This document shows, in pieces, positions 34,795 through 45,895 of a DNA stretch of 64,000 nt. This DNA comes from Calliphora vicina (lineage: Eukaryota; Arthropoda; Insecta; Diptera; Calliphoridae), in NCBI RefSeq assembly GCF_958450345.1, contig NC_088780.1, forward strand, positions 163,290,726 through 163,354,725, written 5' to 3'. The position numbers and the translations under genes are program-made. The notes below the pieces were generated by a model. That model did not search any database. It was not told the DNA's origin and worked only from the letters and a program-made list of their open reading frames with translations. Every line of letters begins with the position of its first letter. Positions within the stretch are counted from its first letter, which is position 1.

Positions 34795-35319
34795 CTTGCG
34801 ATAAAAAATGGAACCATTACGATAACCCAAAGCGTAAGAGATCGTATGAGAACCCCAACCAGCGGAATCAACACCACAGCCAAATATCCATGGCGCTAAT
34901 GTAATTATCTGTATTTGGTGGGAGCAAAGTGATCCCATTTTATTATGAGCTGCTGAAATCTGACCAGACCATCACAGGGAACCTGTACCGAAAGCAACTG
35001 ATTCGTTTGAAGTGAGCATTGGCCGAAAAGCGCCCAAAATATGCGGCCAGACATGAAACCGTAATATTCCATTATGACAACGCTCTGCCACATATTGCAA
35101 AGTAGTTAGAATGAAGTGGTAGGCTCACCCGCCTACGTCCGCCTACGACTAGTAATATTTGTTTCGATCGATGCACGTTTCACTTCAGAACAGAGTATCC
35201 GAAATTTGCTTGCTTCATGCTTGGCCTCAAAAGATGAGCAGTTCTTTTGGCTCGGAATCTATATGTTACCAGAAAGATGGGATAAGTTCATAGCTAACAA
35301 TGGCCAATACTTTGAATAA
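34795..35319 (+). pseudogene. Mariner (DD34D) transposase relic, C-terminal two thirds
   Basis: Pieces in changing frames: HYDNPKRKRSYENPNQRNQH-like sequence at 34815; GNLYRKQLIRLK near 34980; ALAEKRPKYAARHETVIFHY near 35010; NALPHIAK (second aspartate block, degraded) near 35080. The in-frame C-terminus RFTSEQSIRNLLASCLASKD then ERWDKFIANNGQYFE ends at the stop 35317-35319. The PSDY block is deleted. Same family as the relics at 18810 and 57465. Confidence 0.8.
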
Positions 35320-35399
35320 ATTTATACATATTCTATAAATGTTTCAAAATAATAGCTAAAATGTGAAAAAATTTCAAAATGTCATACATACAATATTTT

Positions 35400-38300
35400 T
35401 GAGCATTGTCTAAATTAAGGATGTATCAGTAGTAGTTTTTAAAATGATTTCCTATCATATACATATGTAAAAATATTACAAATTTTGTGTAGAATCTTTG
35501 AAAAAAAATGTAAAAAAATTAAGCTCCATATTTTTCTAAATTTAAGTATTGAATTTTTCATACTAATCCAAGACTAGGCGATTACGTATTAGTTTAGAGT
35601 TTATTATATTTATATTTGCTTATAACAAATTAAAATTCATTGAAATCTGTCCATATTTGTTCAACATACAATCTGTTCAAAGTTTTGCAAATCCAATAAT
35701 TAAATCATCAATCAAGGCTCTCAATTCCAACGTAATAGGTCGAAATATCTTGTCATTTGCATTCATTTCTTGTTGGGAAGTGAAATTGCTTACGAAGACG
35801 AAATAAACGGGACGAAACCTAATGGCTTAAAATGCTAATACAATTACTTGTAACTACTTATTCATAGGCATTTGAGATCATAATTTTAAGACGGTGATAT
35901 TAAGGGTCTTCCTTTGATGTCAATGGACCCATGTACTTACATAAAGATACATCAATAAGTCATTACTTTGATGTCATTTAAATGATAATTATTTACGCTC
36001 ACATTATACATTCAATTTGGGCAAGAAATATACCATTTTAAAGGGATTTATTCACAGAAGTGCAGAATATATATTTTATTGAAATCGGTTCAGTTTTTTA
36101 GGAGTTATAAGCGTTTGAAGATGTTACTAACCCATATGCAAAAACGTGTACATGTGATCCTTAAGCAAAAAAGTAAACAAAGCAATGCGTGTTTGTGCAA
36201 TATGTTGTTGTAAATAAATAAGAGAAACAATTAAACAGTATTGATTTCGCTCTGTTTTAAGTGAGAGTTGTTATAGAAAACAACGAAGAAGACTTTAGTA
36301 ATTTAAAGTCACTTAAAAAATATATTTTGAAGGTGTTTTTTTTATTTTCTAACTCCATATGTGACGGTTTTCAAACATCATAAGAATCAATTCCTTATCA
36401 CTGCATGAAGTTTAATAAAAAATGAGACGGTTCGGAAAAAATGTAAATAGTTATTTCTAAATATTTTATGAACTATAATTGCAAGATTCTTCAAACTTAG
36501 TCTAAATAGCTCTTTTATTTTTTTGCATAGTTTCGCTGAAATTGTTCGGGATTGGAATAGTGGGCGTGACTGTAGAACTATAATTGTAAAAGTGTTTAAA
36601 CTTTTTACGAATTAATTTCTTATTACTGTGCGGAGTTTAGCTGAATGTATAAGAAATTAGATTATAGGGCGTAGCACCTCCCACACAGAGTAAATAATGA
36701 TTTCAAATATATGGGGAACTAAAATGGGAGGTTATTCTCTTACCGTTTTACAGAGATTGTCTGAAAATGGTCGGGATTGCAGTAGAGGTCGTGGCACAAA
36801 GTAAATAATTAATTTTGAATATCTCGAGAACAATAATTCTAAAAATATTTAAACTCTGTATCAATCAATGTACTACCATTCTACAGAGGATAGCTAAAAA
36901 CGAATTTATTCTTGATCCCTGTACGAAGGTTAGCTAAGCGTGATCGGCGTAGTAGAAATGACCTCTCCCTTATAAAGGAAAGTTAAAGTAAAGCTTGATA
37001 TGAGTTATTTTTACACAAAATATTTAAAAATGGGTGGGATCAGTGGAGTGGTATCCAAATTAATTCGTTATATTTTGCATATGTTATTTTCATACCATGT
37101 ACGTAGTTAGGTTGTATCAGAAATCCATTCATATTTTTTTAATTTTACTAGGGTAGGGGTAGCGAAGTAGAAATTATATTGTTAATGTTGGCTATATTTA
37201 TTACTATTTGTTGTATTAATTTTTTCTAAATCTATTGATTTAAAGGCTTTTTATACAATCTATTTTTTTTATTTTTGCAAATTTCCCTCTTAATTTAAAA
37301 TGCAATAATTTTAAACTATTTCATCATTAACGGAAATTTCCAGCTACTTGACCCTATTTTTATTTTATTTCCCAGCTTTAGTATTTAAATTTTTAATTTA
37401 AATTTTCACTTCCTTAGGGAAAAATCTTGGCTTACGCCCCCCTATACAGATTTAATGTTAGAATACAATTAGCAAACAACAATTAATCATAAATAATTAC
37501 CGCGATTATGTTAATACATATTGTTTAACAAATTAATTATTTATAAATTAATTGAATTCAAAACTATTTAGCTACAAAGTGTTTGAATTTTTCAAATGAA
37601 ATTGTGCATAATTGTTAAGAACAAATGAGAAAGTCTTAATAAAATCGATAGATAACGACTGTTATTGGTTGCTTTAGGTATTTGAGATTTGAATTTTGAA
37701 TTAAAATTCAATTTATCCTGAAAGAAATAACTGCTACATACCGCCTGCATTACGAAGAATTTGATTAGTAATGACAGGTTTATAATCAGCTATTTAAATA
37801 ATATAGAACTTTCCTTTATTCTGTTTGGGTGTCTATGAAACTAATCAGTTTCCAGATTCAATTATATCCCAAAATTTTATTGAAAGTTAAAAATTAGAAT
37901 CTCCATTATTCATTGACTGTCGTGTAGAGCAACCGCATGGCATAAATTAAATTTCCATTTAACATTGAAAGTGTGCCTACTGTTTGTTGCCCTTTTGTTG
38001 TATCATTTTGCGCCGATAACAATGATTTTTTTTACAAATTCATTCATACAAACTCGTACGAGTGAATATCAACAAAATAGTTCCAAGTCAATTGTTAGAT
38101 CGTTAATGGGAGAAAAAATGTGTTAATAAGCATGTACGAGTACCTGTAATTAAATGGAAAAAGTAACTAAGTACTTACAGCCGCTACAGGCATAAAGAAA
38201 AGTAAATGTTTTTATTTTTTATTTAGATTTAGAATTAATTAAGGATTATAGTTAATAGTTGATTTTAATCTCATATTAATAATAACACAATAAGTTGTTG

Positions 38301-38525
38301 GTTGGTAGTAGTGGGAATTTTGAATGCCTTTCTTTACATTGTAGATATTTTTTTGTTGTTTAGTAATTCTATTGAGAATTACCTTCACATATACACTATT
38401 TTCAGTAAATGTTTATTTGCTGTTACATGATTTTTGTCAGAGTGAACAAACTATTTAACAATGATTTAATATTGTGTTCTTAAATCAACTAATACATATA
38501 TACGATTTCTAAGTATTATTAAAAA
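35400..38525. other. AT-rich DNA with a modular repeat at 36.05-37.15 kb
   Basis: Between 36050 and 37150 loose modules of about 110-130 bp recur. Each has a phrase like AGTGGGCGTGAC or GTAGAGGTCGTGGCAC, then ACAAAGTAAATAATTA, then TATCTCGAGAACAATAATT, then TACTGTGCGGAGTTTAGCTG. The same phrases occur at 57285-57465 (GTGGGCGTGGCACCTCCCAT). This is an interspersed, internally repetitive family. The remainder shows nothing recognisable. Confidence 0.45.
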
Positions 38526-38529
38526 AAGG

Positions 38530-38771
38530 TACCACAACGTACTCCTTACGTTTCAGAAGTTGTGATTTTCACACGGAATACAGAGATTGCCCAGACCAGC
38601 CAAAAAAGTTTGACGACCAAGAATATATGAAGATTGTTGTCAAACTCAACAATAGCTTGCAAAATCATTGAGAGCTACTCAATCAGCAATTTCAAAACGT
38701 TTGCAATCAGCAGGATTCATCCAAAATCAGGGAAATTTGGTACCATACGAATTAAAGCTGAGAGACCTACA
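38530..38771 (+). pseudogene. Mariner N-terminal fragment
   Basis: Readable residues in broken frames: KFDDQEYMKIVVKLNNSLQN-like sequence, SLRATQSAISKRLQSAGFIQ, then QGNLVPYELKLRDL. This is the N-terminal helix-turn-helix of the DD34D mariner family seen at 18810. The fragment is cut off at 38771, exactly where a CACGCAGAG fold-back arm begins, so the fold-back insertion probably truncated it. Confidence 0.75.
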
Positions 38772-38855
38772 CGCAGAGAAAAAATATAATTGGGCATGGT
38801 TACTGTAACCATTTATATAGTGTTACAAGATTTTTAACAATATTATAGTTTCGTT
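38769..38855 (+). mobile_element. Single arm of the CACGCAGAG fold-back family
   Basis: ACACGCAGAGAAAAAATATA, then TGGTTACTGTAACCATTTAT and TTTTTAACAATATTATAGTT match the outer part of the element at 14489-14983. No opposite arm follows, so this is a one-ended remnant. Confidence 0.75.
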
Positions 38856-38859
38856 CTAA

Positions 38860-40130
38860 AAAAAATCAGTTTCGGTCAGACTCTAATATTTACCATAAAC
38901 ATTATTATAATTATGAAATTCTTAAACAAAATTTTGTTCTTAAACAATTGATTTTAAATACAATTTAAATGCAATTATTTATGATTCATTTCCTAAATGC
39001 AAAATCTAGCTTTAATGTTAATAGTTTTGTTTAATTTTAATAATCCAGCAGCCGTCACTTTTCATATAATTTATGATATTTTAAAGCAACTAGAAATAAT
39101 TTATGTGGAATTCAAACCAAATTTATAGTTTTACCAAGCAACCTTTACAATATGCAGATTACAGTCATATACAAATAAATAATAGAAATAATAGATATTC
39201 TTGTATAATGTGAACTCATAAATAAGTATTATACATATGATCAGGTATTGAAGTGCAGCATATTGCTGCTGAGAACCGCATTGTTTTAAGATTCCTGGAT
39301 GAGGAAAACTTAAAAACAAACACATTTCATATTTTACAATTTGTATTGTTTTTAAGTTACCGGGGGGGAAAAGTGCCAAACACCAACTGCCGCATTATAA
39401 TTTTTAAACTAGTCTTAACTCATATATTAACATTTATATTGTGTGCTAAATTTACTATAAATTCTAACTAAAGAATTCAGTTTTACATTCAATATTTTTA
39501 GATTAATTAATTCCTAATTAATTGTGTGAAAATTTATCAATCTCATTTATCGTTCTGATTTGATTTATGTTTGTCTCAAGTTTTTTTGTTTCAATTTCAA
39601 TTTCGAAGGTACATGTGCTACTTACTAATTTGTTTGTCTGAACTAAAACTAATTTCAATTGCTTTTGTTTTATTCTAATTATTACTGTGTTCAACTAATT
39701 AAATAATTAAGTCAGAGTGGGAAATGTTCATCCATTCATTTTCTATTTAGTTCTGCATTTAGTTTAAATAACGAAAGTGAATGGCTGGCTTTGGCATCTC
39801 GTATTCATTTATTTAATATTCAAGTTCAATGCAATTAAATTACGTAGTAAATATAAGTATCAGTGCTGTTATTTGTTATTTTCATAATTTATTACCCTCT
39901 TAGTGAAAAAAAAACACAACTGCATGGATTAGAAATAGAACTTGTGATGATATTTGAATAAAATAAAACCACAAAGGAAATGATTTTCTTAGTTTTAGTT
40001 AATAATTTTAAAGAAAAAGTTACTTTCTATTTATTTCAATTGAAAGTGTTTTGGGTTATATTAACTGGGCTAATTCAAGGGGTTAGTACTTTTTGTTTTA
40101 TTACTTGTGGTACTTTCACATTCAACAAAA
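38860..40130. other. AT-rich DNA, no gene seen
   Basis: Ordinary AT-rich sequence. A small palindrome GCAGCATATTGCTGC lies at 39256-39270. Nothing coding. Confidence 0.45.
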
Positions 40131-40162
40131 TTTGTACTGGACATTTTAATTTATCTTAGCTT

Positions 40163-40250
40163 ATGTACTAAAGTACTTTGTACTAAAGTACTTTGTACTA
40201 AAGTACTTTGTACTAAAGTACTTTGTACTAAAGTACTTTGTACTAAAGTA
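40163..40250. repeat. 15-bp tandem repeat GTACTAAAGTACTTT
   Basis: Six copies of GTACTAAAGTACTTT, each containing the palindrome AAGTACTT, directly precede the octamer array. The right end of the octamer array also ends in ACTTTAGTACTT, so the two arrays may share an origin. Confidence 0.95.
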
Positions 40251-40880
40251 CTTTTATACTTTTATACATTTATACTTTTATACTTTTATACTTTTATACT
40301 TTTATACTTTTATACTATTATACTTTTATACTTTTATACTTTTATACGTTTATACTTTTATACTATTATACTTTTATACTTTTATACTTTTATACTTTTA
40401 TACTATTATACTTTTATACTTTTATACGTTTATACTTTTATACTTTTATACTTTTATACTTTTATACTTTTATACTTTTATACTTTTATACTTTTATACT
40501 TTTATACTTTTATACTTTTATACTTTTATACTTTTATACTTTTATACTTTTATACTTTTATACTTTTATACTTTTATACTTTTATACTTTTATACTTTTA
40601 TACTTTTATACTTTTATACTTTTATACTTTTATACTTTTATACTTTTATACTTTTATACTTTTATACTTTTATACTTTTATACTTTTATACTTTTATACT
40701 TTTATACTTTTATACTTTTATACTTTTATACTTTTATACTTTTATACTTTTATACTTTTATACTTTTATACTTTTATACTTTTATACTTTTATACTTTTA
40801 TACATTTATACATTTATACTTTTATACTTTTATACTTTTATACTTTTATACTTTTACACTTTTATACTTTTATACTTTAG
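40251..40880. repeat. Octanucleotide array (ATACTTTT)n
   Basis: About 78 copies of ATACTTTT. The centre (about 40450-40800) is almost perfectly uniform, while variants (ATACGTTT, ATACTATT, ATACATTT) lie toward the edges, the usual pattern for slippage arrays. The 257-residue open frame across it (YFYTFILL repeats) exists only because the 24-bp triple unit lacks stops; it is not a gene. Confidence 0.97.
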
Positions 40881-41069
40881 TACTTCATTTTCATGTATCC
40901 AGGTATATTTTAATTGAAAACAAAAACAAAAAGTACCCCTCATTTTCAGAACCACTATGTCCCTCTTTTGTGGGTTAAAACTCATTCGGGATCAATTGTT
41001 TTGAACCCTTTCTCCCCTAAAAAATATTAGAGACCAGTGAGATCTTTTTTTACATTTTTGATGATGGGT

Positions 41070-41505
41070 TTTAAATATTTTTATACCCATACATCATAAT
41101 ATTTGTGCCTCATAGGATTCCAATAAAATCTAGCTGTGTCCGTCCGTCTGTCTGTCTGTCTGTTGAAATCACGATAGGGCCCAAGCTAAAGGGCATTTTT
41201 TAAAAATGTTGATAAGGTTTGTTAGGTATTGAAAATGGGCAATATCGGTCCATGATTCCACCTAGCCCCCATACAAATGTCCTCCCGGAATACTGTTTGA
41301 AAAGTCATCGGACAACATTTGCCGCTATTTGTCGTTGTTGTTTTTTTAACCTAAATCTTTCTACCAACTTTTGTGAGGATCGGTCCATAACTTACCCTAC
41401 TCACCATATATCCCCTATATTAGAAATATATTTTATTCCCAAACATTGATGGTGGCTATGCAAGATTCGACACAGCCGATTATAACATTCCTACTTGTTT
41501 ATTTT
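41070..41505 (+). mobile_element. Mini-me-like element, divergent subtype
   Basis: Begins TTTTATACCCATACATCATA, has GTGTCCGTCCGTCTGTCTGT (GTCY tract) followed by TGAAATCACGATAGGGCCC, and ends GCAAGATTCGACACAGCCGA with ACATTCCTACTTGT. Architecture equals that of the other copies, but the interior (for example CGGTCCATGATTCCACCTAG) differs, so it is a separate subfamily. Confidence 0.65.
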
Positions 41506-43305
41506 AAACATGTAAAATTATACCAATAATTTGTAAGGGTCTTTAGCATTTAAGATGACGATATATAAAAAATCTCTAAAAGTATTCATAATAATTGCAA
41601 TAATTCATTATTAAAAATTTAACAACTAAAAACAGATATGGTTATTCTATTATTAGAGCATCCAGATTCTATCTATAGTTAATTCAACTTGTAATTCCGG
41701 TTTTCCGTCGGGATGAAATCTATTCAGATGTTTATTTTTTGTGTGTTTGTATTAATTATACAAAATTTGTCTGGTTTTGCGACTGATTTTTACAGATTGC
41801 ATTAAAACAACTTAAAAATAAAATAATGGAATTAATGAAAAAAAGTAAATAAATTGCTTAGAAGTTGTTGCTAAAATTGTTATTTAATATAGCTAAATGA
41901 TCTTTTTTTTTTGTCATTTAACTGGTTTTACAATTAAGCAGATTTTAAAATGTTTTGTTTAGGTTTCATAACAGTAATGATGAAGCAAAATCTAAGGAAA
42001 GGGAGTGACTAGTTTATTATTTAAAGCGTAGCCAAATGGATTTTTGAAACTACAAACAAATTGATTTTGAATCTCAATGAATTTGTTTTGGAAATATATG
42101 TGTGTAGTTATAAGTGATGGAGCCATAGGTTGCGCAAATTTGCACAAATGCTTGTATGTTTAAAATTTAATACACGAATTTAATATGCTTATGACTATAG
42201 TTATTTTTAGACCTTTAAACCAAATTATTTTTAGAAAAACATAAACTCCATCTTTTTGAACAAAATTTAATACATATTTATAACAGTTTGTCATTGTAGT
42301 TTAAGCACAACCAAATGAAAAGAATTTCCAACAACAAGACTTATTAAAACCCTCGTAAATACTCTGTATCATAATGATTTCAAATCGGATTAAATATGGG
42401 ATTTACCCTTAAGAAAATAACAGCTGAACTATTCCATTTGTATTATTTATTAATCAAAGCAAAAAAAAAACAAAATCGATTTCTATAAATTTCAAATTTA
42501 CGTCAGTTTTGTGCTGGTGATTTTATTATTATTTATTATTGTTAATGATTCGCAGAATTTCATTTTAAAGAATAGAATAGAACACAACAAAATAACACAT
42601 TTACTAATTGTTTAGTTTGAATTCTGGTTCTATTCATAAAGCTTAAAGAAATTAATACTTATCTTTCCGATACAAAACAGACAAAAACAAAATACAAACT
42701 CTATACTCTACGCAAAGCCCACCAATCTAGTCATTAATTAACCCACTCTCAGTCAGTCACAATATCGTCACTCAACACATTAATGAAACAGTTTCAGTTT
42801 AATCGTATTCATTGTAATAAAATTGTTTTTGTTTCAATTATTTTGTTTCTTTTTATCTGGGGATTCCATAGGAATTTTTGCGGTTTTATGACTAAACAAT
42901 TTTCAAACACAAAATTCACGTGTTTTTTTTTTGCTTTCTTAAATTTCATTGACTTTAGAAAGTAAAACCAGACTGAATTCACATGTTGTAATATATAGAT
43001 GACGTTAAGGGGGCTTGATTTGTTTCATACAAATTTGGTTAGTTACTTGAACTTTTCTTAGTAAAGAATTAAAGATTTCTATTTTTCTTTTTGTGTATTT
43101 TACTAAAGTTAAAATTCAAACTAATTTGTACAAGTGAGAAACCTCATTTGAATTTAAAAAAAAGCATTTTCAAGATCAAGATGGTAAAACTGATGAATTG
43201 CGACTGAGAGAACATAACTTTATCACAACATCTAAAATTTTGCAGCCAGAACTCGGTTATTAGAGCTCAATCATTCGATTGGCAACACATTTGATATCGA
43301 TTGAT
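41506..43305. other. AT-rich DNA, no gene seen
   Basis: No ORF, RNA gene or repeat boundary supported. Confidence 0.45.
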
Positions 43306-43307
43306 AT

Positions 43308-43445
43308 CACAATGGGAGTCGTAGCATTGTAGCATTGTATCGTTGTATGTCGTTTTTTTTTAGTAATGTTTTGTTTTTGTTTCGAAAAATTAGTTTGAAA
43401 AATATTTATGACATACAACGATACAATGTTACGACTCCGATTGTG
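43308..43445. mobile_element. Small hairpin element with CACAATGGGAGTCG ends
   Basis: Left arm CACAATGGGAGTCGTAGCAT then GCATTGTATCGTTGTATGTC; right arm GACATACAACGATACAATGT then TACGACTCCGATTGTG. Arms of about 40 bp match apart from an extra GCATTGTA on the left and one mismatch; the loop is about 60 bp. No target duplication found. Confidence 0.7.
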
Positions 43446-43469
43446 AATTCTACAAATGTAAATATAACA

Positions 43470-44047
43470 AGTAAGAGAGCTATATTTGGCTGTGCCGAAT
43501 TTTATATACCCTTCACCAAATTAAACTTCAAAATAAAAATTTTTAAATAAAATTTATTAATTTTTCCAAAGTTGTTTTTCCATTTTTTGTAAAAAAAAAA
43601 TTCGAATTGTTTTTTTCATTTTTAAAATTTTTTTTTTCTTTTTAAAATTTTTTTTTTTTTTAAATTTTTAGCGAAAAAAAACTTTTGATGAAAAAAAAAA
43701 TCGGGTTAATTTTTTTTTCCAATTTTGACACATTGTAGGTGCAACTTACTATGGTCTTATATACATCGTTGCAAAGATATTTGATCATTAGATATTCATA
43801 TTGTCTATATTAATGACTTAGTAATCCAGATATAGGTCAAAAATCGAGGTTGTCCTGGTTTTTTCCTTATATCTCACCCATTTGTGGACCGATTTTCTCG
43901 ATTTTAAATAGCAACTAATCTGGAAGAATTCCGGAGATATTGATATGGAGATATTTGGGGGCTTCGGAAAGTTGATTTCAACAGACAGACAGTCAGACAG
44001 ACGGACATGGCTTAATCGACTCCGATATCTATAAGGATCCAGAATAT
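43470..44047 (-). mobile_element. Mini-me-like element, reverse, truncated
   Basis: On the plus strand it starts AGTAAGAGAGCTATATTTGG with GTGCCGAATTTTATATACCC, and contains long A/T runs and AGGTTGTCCTGGTTTTTTCC. It ends with the tract ACAGACAGACAGTCAGACAG, GGACATGGCTTAATCGACTC and ATAAGGATCCAGAATATACA. The terminal TACCCTTCACC end is cut off at 44047 by unrelated sequence. Confidence 0.75.
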
Positions 44048-44394
44048 ACAGTCAGAGTCAAAATTTAGTATACATCGCTCATTTTCATCTAAATTTCATC
44101 TAAATATTTTAATTATAGAAATACATATATAAGTTTGATTAAACTTAAAATTAAATTTAGAGTTTAATCTTTAATTATTTTAAAAAACTTTGAAAATTAA
44201 AATCGATTACGTGGAAAATTTATGAAAAAAAGAGAAAAGTACCTAAAAACAACAGTCAAAATTTATTATACAGTTGATAGGTAGCGTTAAAAGTTTTAAT
44301 GCAGAACGTGTGTTAAGAATTTTACGATCTCAGTGAATGGTATAAAAAGGAGGCCCGGTGTTGAAATGTAATAAAACCAGAAGTGAGCTAACCA
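44048..44394. other. Transposon debris including a DD37E-like end
   Basis: Two direct copies of a phrase, CAGAGTCAAAATTTAGTATAC (44051) and AACAGTCAAAATTTATTATA (44250), are Tc1-like in style. At 44304-44335, GAACGTGTGTTAAGAATTTT then ACGATCTCAGTG closely matches the right end of the DD37E transposon (22674-22704), with no partner end nearby. Confidence 0.5.
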
Positions 44395-44580
44395 TAAGAT
44401 TGTCCATTGTGTCCTTCGCTGTATAAGAAGTAACGACGTCCTTCTGGAACAACATGTTCATTGTCGTTCCACTTGGGCTAAACGAAATTGGTTGTTATTG
44501 ATAAGTAGTGCTCGCCGTTGTCGGATGTGGTTTCACCAACGTTATTTTCAATGAAGTACGAACCAACGGCGCGCCAGGAT
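44395..44580 (-). pseudogene. DD41D transposase scrap
   Basis: On the minus strand, from about 44575: RAVGSYFIENNVGETTSDNG followed by EHYLSITTNFV, a stop, then PKWNDNEHVVPEGR. This aligns with the family block AGGVIGPFFFEDVAGQTVTV then NGERYRAMINEF..PQL seen at 5045. Only this 60-residue region survives. It lies directly beside the 13-bp minisatellite. Confidence 0.55.
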
Positions 44581-44585
44581 AACAA

Positions 44586-45895
44586 AACTAGAACTGAACT
44601 AGAACTCTGAAATAGAACTCTGAAATAGGACTCCGAACTAGAACTCTAAACTAGAACTCTGAAATAGAACTCTGAAATAAAACTCTGAAATAGAACACAG
44701 AAATAGAACTCCGAACTAGAACTCTGAATTAGAACTCTGAACTAGAACTCCGAACTAGAACTCTGAATTAGAAATCTTAACTAGAACTCTGAACTAGAAC
44801 TCTAAACTAGATCTCTGAAATAGAACTCCGAACTAGAACTCTGAAATAGAACTCTGAACTAGAACTCTGAACTAGAACTCTGAAATAGAACTCCGAACTA
44901 GAACTCTGAATTAGAACTCCGAACTAGAACTCCGAACTAGAACTCTGAATTAGAACTCTGAACTAGAACTCTAAAATAGAACTCTGGAATAGAACTCTGA
45001 ATTAGAACTCTGAACTAGAACTCTAAACTAGAACTCTGAAATAGAACTCCGAACTAGAACTCTGAATTAGAACTCTGAACTGGAACTCTGAAATAGAACT
45101 CTGAAATAGAACTCTGAACTAGAACTCTGAACTAGAACTCTGAAATAGAACTCCGAACTAGAACTCTGAAATAGAACTCCGAACTAGAACTCTGAATTAG
45201 AAATCTGAACTAGAACTCTGAACTAGAACTCTAAACTAGATCTCTGAAACAGAACTCCGAACTAGAACTCTGAAATAGAACTCCGAACTAGAACTCCGAA
45301 CTAGAACTCTGAATTAGAACTCTGAACTAGAACTCTGAACTAGAACTATGAAATAGAACGCCGAACTAGAACTCCGAACTAGAACTCCGAACTAGAACTC
45401 TGAACTAGAACTCTGAACTAGAACTCTGAAATAGTACTCTGAATTAGAACTTTGAAATAGAACTCTGAACTAGAACTCTGAAATAGAACTCTGAACTAGA
45501 ACTCTAAACTAGAACTCTGAAATAGAACTCTGAAACAGAACTCCGAACTAGAACTCTGAAATAGAACTCCGAACTAGAACTCTGAATTAGAACTCTGAAC
45601 TAGAACTCTGAACTAGAACTCTGAAATAGAACTCTGAAATAGAACGCCGAACTAGAACTCCGAACTAGAACTCTGAACTAGAACTCCGAACTAGAACTCT
45701 GAACTAGAACTCTGAAATAGTACTCTGAATTAGAACTTTGAAATAGAACTCTGAACTAGAACTCTGAAATAGAACTCTAAACTAGAACTCTGAAATAGAA
45801 CTCCGAACTAGAACTCTGAATTAGAACTCTGAACTAGAACTCTGAACTAGAACTCTGAACTAAAACTCTGAACTAGAACTGAACTGAACTATGTA
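44586..45895. repeat. 13-bp minisatellite with higher-order structure
   Basis: About 100 units of TAGAACTCTGAAC. Two positions vary: TCT or TCC in the middle, and AAC, AAA or AAT at the end. Rare private variants reveal longer duplications. TAGAAATCT occurs at 44769 and 45198 (429 bp apart), with TAGATCTCT following each. TAGTACTCT occurs at 45433 and 45719, and GAACGCCGAAC at 45356 and 45642 (both 286 bp apart). 286 and 429 are 22 and 33 units, that is 2 and 3 times 143 bp. No reading frame runs through because of the TAG in every unit. Confidence 0.95.

Noticed and set aside
40107..40880. 257-residue open frame of YFYTFILL repeats
   Set aside because: It is translation of the ATACTTTT octamer array; the frame is open only because the repeated unit has no stop in that phase.
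41219..41449. 76-residue frame in the divergent mini-me-like element
   Set aside because: It lies in the non-coding interior of the repeat; other copies have no matching frame.
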